Notes: a model not told the origin generated them from the letters alone. A stretch of 64,000 bases of DNA from Cladochytrium replicatum (GCA_025526935.1 JAHLKD010000001.1:1054001-1118000), one strand, 5' to 3'. Shown: positions 47,845 through 59,198, numbered from the stretch's first letter. Numbers and translations are program-made.

Positions 47845-48194
47845 ATGAGGGCCATCGACAAGATTTCCAAACCGCTGAAGCTGCGGCCAGCAAAGACGAA
47901 GCAGCCCACAGTGTGCGCTGCCGAACTGAACTTGCTATTTAGCTGCTGGAGAGCCGTGGAAGTCGACGCCGCAGAATGCGCCGAATCAGCGCGCTCGTTG
48001 TTAAGGTGCATGACCACAAAACAGGCAGAGGTATTTACACAGAGGGAGGTTCACAAGCTAATCTGTATTTCTAAAATTATCGCTCTAAATCCACAAGGTT
48101 ACTGCGCTAAGAGATCATCAGAAACGGGCGGGTGCAACGAAAACGCGACCGACAACATCTGCAGACGAAATCAACCAATGGCTGGCATCAGTGA
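47845..48194 (+). CDS. MRP10: Mitochondrial small-subunit ribosomal protein mS37 (MRP10, CHCH fold)
   Basis: Start at ATG 47845 gives 'MRAIDKISKPLKLRPAKTK', then the twin CX9C pattern 'CAAELNLLFSC' ... 'CAESARSLLRC', the CHCH arrangement of Mrp10/CHCHD1. Two exons (47845-48030, 48165-48194) give 71 aa with a C-terminus 'KQAETKSTNGWHQ', comparable with the K-S-T-containing end of fungal Mrp10. The frame also stays open from upstream and downstream without splicing, but that reading ignores a clean GT donor after the CHCH part. The last exon is the least certain piece. Confidence 0.8.
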
Positions 48195-48317
48195 GGGCGG
48201 GGAAACGATTGTAACCGAACTCTCGGTCGCATTAAGCTCACAAGCGTTTACTGATTTGCGGAAGGCGATCTTGCTGTCGCATTATTTCAAAAGACTCTGT
48301 TCCGCATCCGATAATGA

Positions 48318-48760
48318 TATGTCAAAAGTGTACAACGAGGACTATGAGTATGCATCGTCGATCGTTTCTGCCTCCATTCGAACTAGATGCTTCCCAGGTA
48401 TCACAATAAGGCCAACATATCGTGTGTCTTTGCCTGCAAAATGTTATCAGTAAACGATGACAGATGAATCATATTTCATTATTACCTCTTCCCTCTTCAG
48501 TATTTGTCATGAGCACACTCTTTCAGGGATCACTCCAGCTAAACTGCCTGCGATTGACGACCATCCGACACGCTCACTTGAATCCGCTGGTTAAGAAAGC
48601 CTTTCAGCTTTGGCTCTGAATATTTCGAATGTCCCGATTTATCCTTTGTGTGTGAGGGGTTCTGCCATCTGGTCGCGTTGATATATTCTCGGTGACCGCC
48701 GCGGTTGCTTTCTGCAGCTCCTGCTTGTGTGAAATGCACACAAATTCAAGCATAAACTCC
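48318..48760 (+). CDS. Possible small unidentified gene
   Basis: From ATG 48318 the frame reads 'MSKVYNEDYEYASSIVSAS' and could be spliced (donor GTATCA after 'CFPG') to an exon 'ITPAKLPAIDDHPTRSLES' near 48535. A further exon ending about 48760 would add a C-x2-C. Composition is protein-like but no family is recognised and no start is proven. It could instead be a 3' part of a longer gene. Low confidence. Confidence 0.25.
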
Positions 48761-48774
48761 TGGAGGGCGGATCA

Positions 48775-49020
48775 GGCTGCGAAACCTGGTGAGGTTGGAT
48801 AGGCAAGTTCGTCGTATTTGCGGCTCTGGTCACCTCTATCATCAGCCCCACCACTAAGGAGGATCCCCGGGGAAACATCGAATGCAGCTTCCATATTGGT
48901 TTGCATATCCCCTTCCATTTCACTCGAAGAAGATTTTTGCTTTGGAATAGAAAGCATTTCCTGACCGATGGTAGTAACATTCAATAATACAGTAACATTC
49001 ACTAATACGAACAGCCACAA
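48775..49020 (-). CDS. Possible small secreted protein
   Basis: Short ORF with an N-terminal hydrophobic stretch ('MWLFVLVNVTVLLNVTTIG') like a signal peptide, then a hydrophilic acidic body. Unspliced, about 82 aa. It overlaps the start of the unresolved plus-strand gene, so at most one of the two readings is right here. Confidence 0.2.
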
Positions 49021-49021
49021 C

Positions 49022-50423
49022 TCTCATGTAGTTTTTCATCTATTGCCCAAGCTCTCCTTTGCTCCGAACAGCGATATAATTACATCACTCATTGACAACT
49101 GCACATCGTCTGAAATCGATTCTGCGTTACGATTATTCGCGACACTGTGTAGCTCGTCAAATCCATCACTTCCCGTTACCATCAAGATTATCGAATTGTG
49201 CATTAATTCAGGCGAAAAGGAATACGGCTCTCTTGGACCAGCTTCGGACAACCTAAGGGGCGCCTGGATCTAACAGCGTGTTTCATCGGTCGCTCGTACT
49301 TATTCGATATGCCGCTTCGTTAATTGCTCTCGAGAGTTTTTTTCGAAGATACTCGCAAAATGGACTTGTCGAGATTTACTGTAGCTCAACGAGCGTATCT
49401 GAACGAGCTTGCCAGAATTGTCAAGCATGATGGTACTCACTCAAAGAAACAGATTCTTGCCAAAGTTCTTGAATGGTTAGACGATTCCGTTCGAATGCTG
49501 GTACGAGATCATTAGACCACATTATAAATGAAGAAGTAGCGCGGATCATCATCGACTCCTACGCGAAGGATGAGTGGGCGGGTTCTTCCCTTGTACAAAA
49601 AAGTTTTGAGAGTCCGGAATGGTCTGCAGCACGCTGCAATTGCACCTTCTCGGGAAGTTTATGCAGCTCCCATCCAAGCAATGGGCGAACTGGAGACGTA
49701 TGAGGGGTCCGTGCACTGCATGACTTATTGCGGCAATGTTCTCCATGGCCCGAACTGAAATGGACAGAACTGGGGGTGCAGGCATGAAAGCATAGTATTT
49801 CCATCTCAGTGCTTTAGTACCTATCCTTTATTCGGCAGTTATTACATCGCTTGCTTTACCAGAGTGCTCCTGTGACTTCAATGCGGCAATCAAGATGGCC
49901 GGTTGATACTTCCTGCTAGTAGAGCTCGATCAGATTGTTGGAGCAGCGGTTCCCAAAGCGCAGACGATCGAGCATGTTCCCCATAAAACGCCCTTGTTCT
50001 GGTTACACTTCTGGACACCTTCGCAAACGCGACCAGATGCGCAAACTTATAAGAGCGATATTTCACGCTGATCGTGAAACACAGTGTTGTTTGCGGGAAT
50101 TCACTTCGGGTTCCGTTGATTAGAATGCTCGATCGTTGAAGCAAGACGATGAACGAGCTGTGCTTCGGCAGGCGACCACGCTAGGACGACACAGAAGCCG
50201 AGCGGGAAGCGAGGGAAGCTCTGGCCAGCTCCATTGCAAGGACGCTAAGCTTGTATTCGGAGCAGGGAAGGAAGCAAAACAATTTGATGGGCCAGGTCGT
50301 TGGGCAGTTTGGACAGTGGGTAGGTCAGCCGGAGATCACAAAGATTAATCACGGCGATTCTGCTGAGATGTCGTTTGCGTTTGATGAAATTGAGCGATTG
50401 TTTGGCGTCAAACCTCCACAATA
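49022..50423 (+). CDS. Unidentified multi-exon gene, helical N-terminal region
   Basis: The first stretch (49022-49230) reads 'SDIITSLIDNCTSSEIDSA' and 'PVTIKIIELCINSGEKEY', alpha-helical repeats resembling a VHS/ENTH or armadillo fold. Further open pieces occur at 49360-49500 ('YLNELARIVKHDGTHSKKQ', 'AKVLEWLDDSVRM') and 49515-49720 ('RVRNGLQHAAIAPSREVYA'). The 3' exon (about 50184-50423), entered through the acceptor CCACGCTAG, is convincing: 'LYSEQGRKQNNLMGQVVGQ' ... 'FDEIERLFGVKPPQ' followed by a stop. I could not join the middle parts without ambiguity and do not recognise the family. Adjacent CDC50 begins 107 bp downstream. Confidence 0.4.
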
Positions 50424-50530
50424 GATCTTTAAATAATTGAGTTATGATTTGGGTAGCGTAGCCGAATTGACAATCCCTCTTGATTGGATAAGCAGTTCCC
50501 CATAGTTCATACCTTGACGACTTAATTGTC

Positions 50531-53467
50531 ATGGCTTCTCCAGACATACAGGATGAGATTCCTCTCGACGCTCCGGGGTCGATTTATGCTAGTGATCAAC
50601 TTTCGTATAATCCACCACCCCAACAGAGATTAGATCAAGGAAGTGGACTGCAGCAAACTACTCTTCCTGCGATTCCAATCACACGCACAATAACAGTGGA
50701 AGCTGTCGAAGTGCTTCCGTTGAATCGATCCGTGACGCTAATGAGACCTTCCCTGGCCAGCTCAGTCCCGACGACATTGGAACGAACAAATGAGCACAGA
50801 ACCAAAGAACATGGTACAAATCCCCTGGTGGCTTCTGAAGAAAGTGATGTCGTGGAGAAAACATATCATGACAGCGTTTCTGACAATCATGGGGACCAAA
50901 ACAGCAAGAGTAGCAATGTGGAGGTAGCGGCAGCATCTGGAATTTCAGAAACAGAGCAAGATTTGGCTCAATTAGAGCTCCATGGATCTGTGGACACGAC
51001 AGGTCATAACGCTATTAGGCCCGCCGAGGTTCGTGCAGACGTTCGATCTAAAAAGTTTCTGGAGGATGTAATTCCTTGGGAGCTTCAAGGTGTAGTCGAA
51101 CAAGGCTCCAACCGACAACAATCCAGTGAGCCTGAAGAGCTCCCCGAAGATCAGTTGTATTGCATATGGAGACGTGAGTGCGGGTACTGAGTTGACTAAC
51201 AAACCTAATGTTATTGTAGCGAGCATGAATCGACGGAATACGGAGCAATCAGCACTTAGCGCAACAATTGACCGAAGACAGCTCATTTCTCGCGACCAGC
51301 TGTTCTCCTTCGAGAAACCCGAACAAGTTAACTCAACAGAAACGTTACGCAGGCTGGCGATTCGGACAACAACGTCGAGGCACGGTAGCGCAGTTTTTAA
51401 CATAGTTCAGACGGAAATTTCTGAGGAGGCTGAATTGGTGACACCATGGGAGGCGTATTTGCCGGTCGAGCATATGGACGAGAAAGCGATGTCTCCCCAG
51501 CAGAATTTACTATATTTCGGTTCGAAACTTGATGATCAGAACTTTCAAGCACCGGGTGAAATGAAAAGCTTTGTGTGCCATGAGAGCCGTAAAGGCGGGC
51601 TATGCGAGCGTCAAGGTAGATATTTCCGGTTACTCCGAGTATCTTTAAATAATCGGTTTCAGAAGAATATGAAGAAGGAAAGGTTTTCAGCTGGAAGGCG
51701 ATTTCACAGCAGAAATTTAGATCCTGCTTTTATCTTTACAGCTTCTGGCCAATATTCTATTCGTTTGTCACAACTGGTGCAATTTTTGTTACGATAGGCT
51801 TGGTCAACCTTTTCAGAGCGAAGGTAGGCACAAAAACCCCCACTGATTTTCAACTAAGTAAAACAGAATTTATTAAAAGCATAATGAGTTTGAACTGGAT
51901 TATACTCGTTGTAAAGTTGATGCACCGACAAACGGCTCATTTGCGTCTCCTGTCGTTGACCCGTCGGTATTATCGGTCGTGCGGGATGGTCTTGCCTCCT
52001 TTCTGGCATCAAGTTCATACACTTTTCACGGAATTCAGGCAACATCGGGGGCTATATCTTGGACTTACAATCCGTCAACGAAATTATGCATGTTCCGATT
52101 CTTTGTACCTAGCAAGATGGATCCACCAGTCTTAATGTATATACGATTGACAAACTTCTATCAGAACTATCGGACCTACGTCAATTCCAAACACGACCCT
52201 CAATTGAGAGGTACATTCATCGAAACCGCTGCCAGTTTGTCTGGGTTGCTGAGTCCTTCATGTGGAGTTTATCAGTATGCCAATTGCACTGATGCAGCGA
52301 GCGTTGCCGGGATAGATTTGGGGCAGATGTCTGTTTCTGGCAATATGACTGGAGTATCCCATTCAACAATATCAAACGAGCTCCACACTTCGTTGAGCAC
52401 GGACTGCTGGCTTCTTCCGAAACTACGCAGCCCAGTTATCCAGAAAGCTAGTAAAGACGCGCAGTATTACCCATGTGGTCTCATTGCAAACTCAATGTTT
52501 ACTGACGAGTTCTCTGACCTGCTACTACTTGAAGAAATGTGCAGCGACGTTCAATTCGAAAGTGATTTGAAGCAGCTCGCTCAAAGCGCAGTAACGACGA
52601 AGATACCAGCGTGCAATGGCTACCTCAAAAATTCGTCCATCTCAAATACGAGCTCCCAAACACAACAAAACAAGTTCCCTTACCCCTCCGACGAGGATAT
52701 TTCAAAAATGGAAGCCACTCTTTCAGAACCTTCCTTAAATTATAAATTTATCGCTTACAACATTAATCGACTGGTACACAGGCAAGGCTATAGAGCAAGT
52801 CAGTGGAATGCAACTGCAGAAAGGCAACAGTTAATTCCCACGCATCTGATTCCTCCACCACGGTGGCGGGAAACCTGGCCGGTTTGGCGTGATGGTTATA
52901 ATTCGTCAAATATTCCGGATCTTAATCGATGGGAAAGATTACAGGTGTGGATGCAACCAGCCGGCCTCCCACGATTCAAAAAACTGTGGGGAAGGAACGA
53001 CTTTCGAAGTTTTGGGCCTGGAATTTACGAGATAAGCATTACTGATAGTAAGAGTTATAACTTTATTTTAATTTAATTTTAATTCAATGCATCGCACCAT
53101 TCAGATTTTGATGTACTCCGGTTTCAAGGGAAAAAAGCGATTGTAATAACATCGCTGCTGCGTTCAAGCATACGGTCCTTTTACGTTCCAATATTATTGA
53201 TTTGTGCTGGATTTATATTTCTCTTCGCTGGTGCGACCATGGCGGGACTACAGTTCACACTTGGGCGGTAAGACAAAAACTTGCACCTACTTAAGTGATC
53301 TAAAAGGTTTCTTGCTTAATTGTAGAAGCTTTGGTGATCAGTCAAAACTTTCGTGGTCAGAAACTGGCAAACAGTTATCTCGTGCAAAAGGTCGACTTCA
53401 AAGAAAAGTTGTACCCGATGGTGGTGGTGATGGTGATTCCAGCAAAAATATGGACCGAAGGAAATGA
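50531..53467 (+). CDS. CDC50/LEM3 (TMEM30) family P4-ATPase subunit with a giant N-terminal extension
   Basis: Beta subunit of lipid flippases. Six exons (50531-51173, 51220-51615, 51663-51823, 51880-53047, 53105-53267, 53326-53467) give 890 aa; family members are usually 300-450. Family core: TM1 'FWPIFYSFVTTGAIFVTIG' (about 372-392), 'EFELDYTRCK', 'FFVPSKMDPPVLMYIRLTN', 'FYQNYRTYVNSKHDPQLRG', 'YYPCGLIANSMFTDEF', 'VWMQPAGLPRFKKLWGR', 'YEISITDNFDVLRFQGKKA', TM2 'PILLICAGFIFLFAGATMA', tail 'GRSFGDQSKLSW'. Conserved luminal cysteines are present. The first ~365 residues are hydrophilic (Q/E/S-rich) with no recognised domain, and the luminal part carries an extra segment of about 100 residues before 'YNINRLVHRQ'. 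Expected partner: a P4-ATPase, not in this window. Confidence 0.92.
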
Positions 53468-53697
53468 AGTATAAATTTGTCAATCTTCACTTTTGAATAT
53501 TGGATTTATACATGGCCAAAGCTAACAGATCACGCACGCACCGCTCACCACAATTCCTCAATTTCCCACTTTTGAGGTCATTCAAATACGGCTCCGTTAT
53601 TATCAATAAATTGTTAAATTGATGTTTGTTTGATCACGTGCGCGCCATCTATTGGACAAACAGATTGATTTCTCAACCGTTTGCCAACCAAACCGCC

Positions 53698-54666
53698 ATG
53701 GGAGCGGGAGACGACTTTATCTTGCAAGTCCGAGCTGGACCAGATGAATCTCGCCTGTCACTTATCAACGTGAACGATGAAGAAAACCCGCTGCTCATTC
53801 AATCCGACAGATTTACGGGCTACTTGTGCATCAGAATGGTGAACTTTGAGGGGACAACGCCAGAAAACTGCACCAACGAAGAGCCTATCAGAAATCCAAA
53901 GTCTAGCTATTTCAAAGGAAGAAATCGTCGGTACTCAATCATGGCTCAGGGTCGCTTTGCAAAGGATTACAATGGGGACGATTTGATATTCGCAATCGAG
54001 CTGGATTCTCCGCTTCGTCTTCCGCCTGGTTTTGGCGTTGCCGTGAAGATTGCTCAATGGCTTGATCCGGCTCTACGGTGCGACTTACAGGCAGAACAGC
54101 CCTGGATGAACTCTCCATTGGTGTGTGCCATGAATGCTCTCGCCATATGCGCACCAGACGATCCACTTCTTCTGGATCAGGCTCTGCCACCTACAGCTTC
54201 CAAAAATGGGAAAAAGTCCGGGTCGCCAGTAAAATCTTCCAACCTATCGAGCCCAACGGTCTCCGATGTTGCGGCGGTCGCCGGACCTTGGGCCTTTCAT
54301 TCCTCGATGATACCAGAGCAAACATCCCTTCTCTTTCCAAAATCTTCTGAAAATGAAGTCGTGGTTGAATCTCGGGAGAATCAGAAGAAAGGAAAATCTT
54401 CAATACCACCGCTTACGACTTACGAAAAACGAAAAAGATATTTTTCCGATGTAAAACTCCGCCAATCTGTTGAGATCAAAAAGGACTATGTGTACTGCAC
54501 GGATTTTTACGATGCTTATTTTGATTTCAATACCATCTCAATCAACCTTCCTGGATTCGCTCTGAACGCAAGGAAGTATTTCGACGGACAACCATTGCGA
54601 TTTTCTGCAAAATCAAAGGACGGCGAAGTGTTCTTCGTAATCATTTTTGAGTTACTCGAGCGTTGA
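53698..54666 (+). CDS. Fungal DUF1769-family protein
   Basis: Single exon; ATG 53698 gives 'MGAGDDFILQVRAGPDESR' (322 aa). The N-terminal half has 'DRFTGYLCIRMVNFEG' and 'YSIMAQGRFAKDYNGDDLI', followed by 'GFGVAVKIAQWLDPAL'. The C-terminal half ends 'YCTDFYDAYFDFNTISINL', 'PGFALNARKYFDGQPLRFS', the D-F-N ... LPG ... GQPLR pattern of the fungal DUF1769 family. Function is not established. A variable S/K-rich linker sits in the middle. The more upstream in-frame ATG (53626) would lengthen the N-terminus by 24 residues without conserved sequence. Confidence 0.8.
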   Translation: MGAGDDFILQVRAGPDESRLSLINVNDEENPLLIQSDRFTGYLCIRMVNFEGTTPENCTNEEPIRNPKSSYFKGRNRRYSIMAQGRFAKDYNGDDLIFAIELDSPLRLPPGFGVAVKIAQWLDPALRCDLQAEQPWMNSPLVCAMNALAICAPDDPLLLDQALPPTASKNGKKSGSPVKSSNLSSPTVSDVAAVAGPWAFHSSMIPEQTSLLFPKSSENEVVVESRENQKKGKSSIPPLTTYEKRKRYFSDVKLRQSVEIKKDYVYCTDFYDAYFDFNTISINLPGFALNARKYFDGQPLRFSAKSKDGEVFFVIIFELLER

Positions 54667-54788
54667 GGCTCCCCAATGACAAATTTTTTCTCCCGCTTCC
54701 TGATGCGTCCTTTTTTTGTTTGTCTTCTACTGGATTTCCGTAAACTTTACTTCGTTCCCACAACTGCAAGTTTATAAGCCACGACAGC

Positions 54789-55308
54789 ATGGCGAAACAG
54801 CTTTGGTTCCTCATTGCCGTGATCGTCTCGGCAGCCTGCGCTGCTCAAGCGTATACACAAACTCCTGACTCCGTAAGATGGACCACTTGTGTTGTGGACG
54901 CATTTGTGGAGCTTGACCGGAAAATTCACAGAACTACGGGAACTATCATGCGGCAGCCAGTCATTTCATGGAGACCGCCGCATTTGAGCCAGAACAAACC
55001 GCTGCTGCCCATGGTGCCGATGACGACTTATTCGTGTTTTTCAGCTCCGCCGACCTGGACCGGGATCATCACCTCGATGGCCACGAACTCCGCAATGCTT
55101 TCATTGCTGGGTTTGACGAGAAGGTCAGGACAACATTACAGATTGTCGACAGTAAGTCTTTTAGAGGTTTCTGGTTGCTCAACGAGCTCATTCAAGTTTT
55201 CCAGTTGAGGAAATGGTTGATCACGCCTTGAAGGAGGACGACCACGATAATGATGGCAAAATCAGTTGGATTGAATATTTGGTCTCCCAGAAATACAAGA
55301 AAAAGTAA
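54789..55308 (+). CDS. MCFD2-like secreted EF-hand protein
   Basis: Three exons (54789-54872, 54932-55151, 55205-55308) give 135 aa. A signal peptide ('LWFLIAVIVSAACAAQA') precedes two EF-hands: 'SSADLDRDHHLDGHELRNA' (loop D-L-D-R-D-H-H-L-D-G-H-E) and 'DDHDNDGKISWIEYLVSQK' (canonical D-x-D-N-D-G ... E). In MCFD2 a protein of this layout binds a mannose lectin receptor (LMAN1) in the ER-Golgi pathway and recruits cargo. The match is by architecture and loop order; other luminal EF-hand proteins remain possible. Confidence 0.78.
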
Positions 55309-55407
55309 TATGACGGTGTTTGCTCAACTACGATCTCAATGGAAAAGAAACTGTAATGTGTTTGATTTGCAATTTCAAACTATAAAACAATAATCCTCAT
55401 GCCCATA

Positions 55408-57999
55408 TTATTCATCGAGTCTCTTCTCCACATCTTTTTCTCCTGGGAGGTGTGCGTGCGAGAGCTTTGAAAGCAGAGTGTTTGATCCTTTAAATGCCTT
55501 CATCAAACTAGGCATGCGGTGGCTATCATGCCTGTGCTCTGATCCTCTGTGCTTCAGAACACTTAATTGTGGCCTTGCAGCGGCAGCGGCCGCCTCAGCC
55601 TCCTTTTTCTGTTTGACCGCCTGCTCGTTCGCTTTTCTTTCTCGAATTGCTTGCCGAATGCGCTCCGCGATCATTGGATATTGGTTCATGATCTGGTTGA
55701 AGTCGTCCTTTGTAAGCACGCACAGCTCCACCGTCCCACTTGCCCTGGCACCTGCTGTCCTTTTTGTGTCTTAAAAATTGTGACCGATTAGCGAAACCAT
55801 CAAATAAAATGTCAAAATACCTTCAAACAGTGCAATTTCACCAAAGAAATTACCAGGACCAAGTTTGGCAAATACTTGACCTTCGTTACCACAGATCTCA
55901 ACCGTCCCGTTTTTAACGAAGTACATTTCTTCGGCCTCATCTCCTTTCCGAAATATGTACCAGTCGTTTAAAACAACGAGCGGCTAAATTTGGTTTAACA
56001 GAAGTTGAAATTGGCCAAAGAGTTTCGCTAATATTTGAACACAAACCTTGATTTTGAATGTCACCGAGTTCTGGAAGTGTGAGTCCGTGTTCTGAAACAA
56101 AGGTACTTTTTGAACAAGCTCGAGATATAGATAGTTCTTAATTTCTTGTTGGAGAGATTTCGGAATATCGTCAAATAGATGTGCTTCGTCCATTCCTTGA
56201 GATCTTCTCCATTGTATTTCTTTATGGGCGTTCACCATCTGAAAGAAAGTTTCAGAGATTGATCGATCTCTCGACTACTTCCTATATACACACACCTTTT
56301 GGAGTTCAGGCTGCAGTCCTTTATCCCTCATATACTGCCGAAGCCAGTTCATTTCGTACTTGTGCCTTTCCTCTGTAGGATCAAGGTCTGTGTCAGCAAA
56401 AATCGCACACAGAACGACTCATCTTCTCACCAGCTTTTGTGGATGCAGCAGTATGATCCAGCATCTCAACAATACTGTGAATGTTTCCGAACACAGTACC
56501 ATAGGCGAGAATGCCCGCGATGAATTCAAAAACCACGAAAACATTCTCTGCGTTTTTGTTGACCTCTCTCAGTTTCAGCACCAGAGAGCGAAGAGCAGTG
56601 AGATAGCTTGTCAGATATTGTGTTGCAAACTCTGCTTCATTCCCGTCTTCCAATATATACAAGTGCTTTGCGTCCATCCAGCGGTCTGGGGGGTCCAGCA
56701 TAAGATCAATAAACCAAAACAGGCACGCATCAAAGTGTCCAAGAACCATGAGGATAACCATTGTTTTGATAAGTCGGGATATTGGCTAACTCCAAAGGAT
56801 ATTAAGTAACAGAACAACGGAATTGTGGAGGGCTCATACCAAGGCAACGCCCGCGATCCTTGCCTCGTAAATCCGTTCGTATGGAGCTCTGAAAAACATC
56901 TTCACGAAGCGAATTATTCCCCAAATCTTGAAGTGGAAATACCTTACAAACATGTTTGCGTCACAATAGCGTTTTGTAAATGAATCACAATCATACTCTA
57001 CATCATCTTCAGTCCGGAGGGAGTCAAAATGAATCGTAGAATACTGAGTTGGAAGAAATGCGAACAAGTCCCATGGAAGGCTGGAGACAGTCTGAATCCA
57101 CCCGAATCGCCGGAAAAGATAATTATCCCTCAGCTGTGTGTACGATTCAATGAGCACTCCATACTCGTTTTTGAAATGCAACCGACTCTGTATGAAGCAG
57201 TCGATGCAGAATACTAAATCGACAGACGAAAACAATACGATCCACGCGAGAGTCTGAAAATGCTGTGTCCAAGAGAACAGCAATGGAGCGATGATGATGT
57301 TGAAGAGGTGCAGGATGTTGGTGAGCTTTGTCCACGTTTGGAAGAGGTTGCCCTTTGAATCCAAGGGTTGTTCAATCCAAACGATAAATTGCTCCAGCAA
57401 GGATGGGATTGGTTCTGCCTCTTCAAATGGCTCCGGCATTTCAATTCTTTCAGGAGGTGGCGGTGGGGGAGGTTTAGGAGGTGGTGAAGGTTCAAGTGGG
57501 GGAGGTGGAGCAAGGTGTGGTTGTCTCGCAAGTGACAATCTTGGTGAGTAGTAAGAAGAGTATCGATTGGGTGGAGGATCCATGTTGGAAGGAGGTGGAA
57601 TCTGTGGAACTGGAATAGCGACACTACCATCAGCCAGGGCACTCTTTGATCCTCCCGGAGAGTGATTTGATTCGCTGACCGATGTTCGACCTTGGCGCTG
57701 AAGCTTCAAGCTTGGGATCATCCCATCGTCTGACTGTGATTTAAAATCACTGTCTGAAGTTATAATAGATGTCAGAACAAGTTCATAGCCGCAGCCAAAA
57801 GGTAGTTTGAGTGCGGACTACCTTCACTTCCTCTTCTCAAGCCGCCTGTCGATCGACGCAAACCATGCCGAATATGTGTGAGTTGTGGCATCGTATCTAC
57901 GCTAAGGTTGGAGTTTGTGAGCTTCCCCACTTCATTGTGTCCACTTGACTTGTCTCCATCGCTGGTGCTACTCGCGGACGAGCTCGCTTTTGCATCCAT
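55408..57999 (-). CDS. Cyclic-nucleotide-gated/HCN-type channel with a non-canonical pore
   Basis: Multi-exon. The start is tentative: ATG 57999 ('MDAKASSSASSTSDGDKS'); further upstream sequence is open to 58062. After a proline-rich N-terminus come S1 ('ILHLFNIIIAPLLFSW'), S2 ('IVLFSSVDLVFCIDCFIQS'), S3 ('TVSSLPWDLFAFLP'), an S4 with few charges ('IWGIIRFVKMFFRAPYER'), S5 ('VILMVLGHFDACLFWFIDL'), pore helix and S6 ('FVVFEFIAGILAYGTVFGN'). A C-linker and CNBD follow: 'LGPGNFFGEIALFEDTKRT', 'AGARASGTVELCVLTKDDF', with the ligand-binding FGE...RTA cassette intact. In the pore, where family members have T-T-I-G-E, the sequence is 'LVLKLREVNKN'. It ends in a K/A-rich coiled tail. Confidence 0.85.
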
Positions 58000-58062
58000 T
58001 GGATCAAGGTGATTCCAGTTTTCCTTGATATCCGAGGCGGCTGGATCAAAGTTGTGCTCCAA

Positions 58063-58725
58063 TCAAGGTTTCCAACCCAAATGATCGTTCTTGTTTCAGC
58101 AGGGATTGTTCCATGACATTTTGATTGGGTCCCGAAAAACAAACTACGAACCAAACCTCCAGAACTTCAACGAAAATAAACAACTATCAAGGGAAGAAAG
58201 AAAGCTGCAGTCGAAGCCTCTCAGATCCGTCCAATGACCGGGGAAGTGGCTCATCATTCTGCGGATGTGTTCGCCAAAATGTAAGAATCCAACGGCAAGC
58301 TCAGTCTCCACGGGCTCTATCCCACACTCTTGCTTCAGAGGCAGAAGGGCTTGCACGTCGAGAGTATGTCGAAGTAATCGAAGTGTTTACGAATGCACTC
58401 AGCACCCCGGTTTCGAACATGACAAGGCCTGCCTTGGTGGTCGTTCTCGATGCTATTTGCTCTGTAGCAGCCCGAAACTGGCCCTGAACGACGCCGAAGA
58501 GAATGCATGAAGGTCAATCCAAAGTTCGTATGTGGTGTTTTCCAAAAAGCGGAAGCGTTGTACATCTTCGCGAGTTCGAATTGGCGCTGATCTTCTACCA
58601 TGGTGGTAGCCGACTGCGACCTGATTCGGATGACTTCAAAGATGGGGATCCAGAAGAGCATAAAGGGGATCCTGGCTGCTGTTTCAAAACTCAATGCGAA
58701 GAAATGGAAGGGGCCCTAGAAACTG
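58063..58725. other. Unresolved region upstream of the channel gene
   Basis: About 660 bp with competing open frames on both strands (minus 58335-58694 'MSFETAARIPFMLFWIPIF', minus 58144-58356, plus 58125-58487). The minus frame 58335-58694 begins with a TM-like stretch and might be a small gene or 5' exons of the channel, but I found no decisive splice or family signal. It must also contain the channel promoter. Confidence 0.3.
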
Positions 58726-59198
58726 ATGAGCCAAAACACATCTTCGATGAACCCGGCAACAAACAAGACCGCAGGGGCAGCCAATCGTGAGCGGAAGCTC
58801 GGTCGAACTTCAGACAGGAGAATGTACATTCGGACATTGACCTTCGAGCCAGATCTGGAGAGTGAAATGCTTGAGGAGCTTACGAGGTTTGGTTGATGTA
58901 TAAATGTCACATCGAGTCGAGATTAATCAAGTCGTCACCACCACACCACAGGATCGCTTATTTTCTTCAATCGTTGGCAAAGGACAACGTGTTCATGAGT
59001 GCAGTGGATGGAGAAAGAGGGACTATCGTGAGCCAAGGGAATGGGTACCTTAGCTCCACAATCGATTTCTGTTTCGCCCGACGGACACAAATTCCACACA
59101 AGAAAAAGAAGGTGGTAAAAAAACAACCTCCCCGTCTACCATCAGGGTCTGTAGTGATAACCGTGTTGTTGCAGAAAGCAAATTATTCTGGAATCTAA
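58726..59198 (+). CDS. Small unidentified protein
   Basis: Two exons (58726-58886, 58952-59198) join in phase to 135 aa. Start 'MSQNTSSMNPATNKTAGAA', middle 'RRMYIRTLTFEPDLESEML' continuing through the intron into 'RIAYFLQSLAKDNVFMSAV', then a lysine-rich patch ('PHKKKKVVKKQPPRLPSG') that could be a nuclear or nucleic-acid-binding region. No family recognised. The splice sites (GTTTGG ... CCACAG) are acceptable and the reading is free of stops. Confidence 0.45.
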
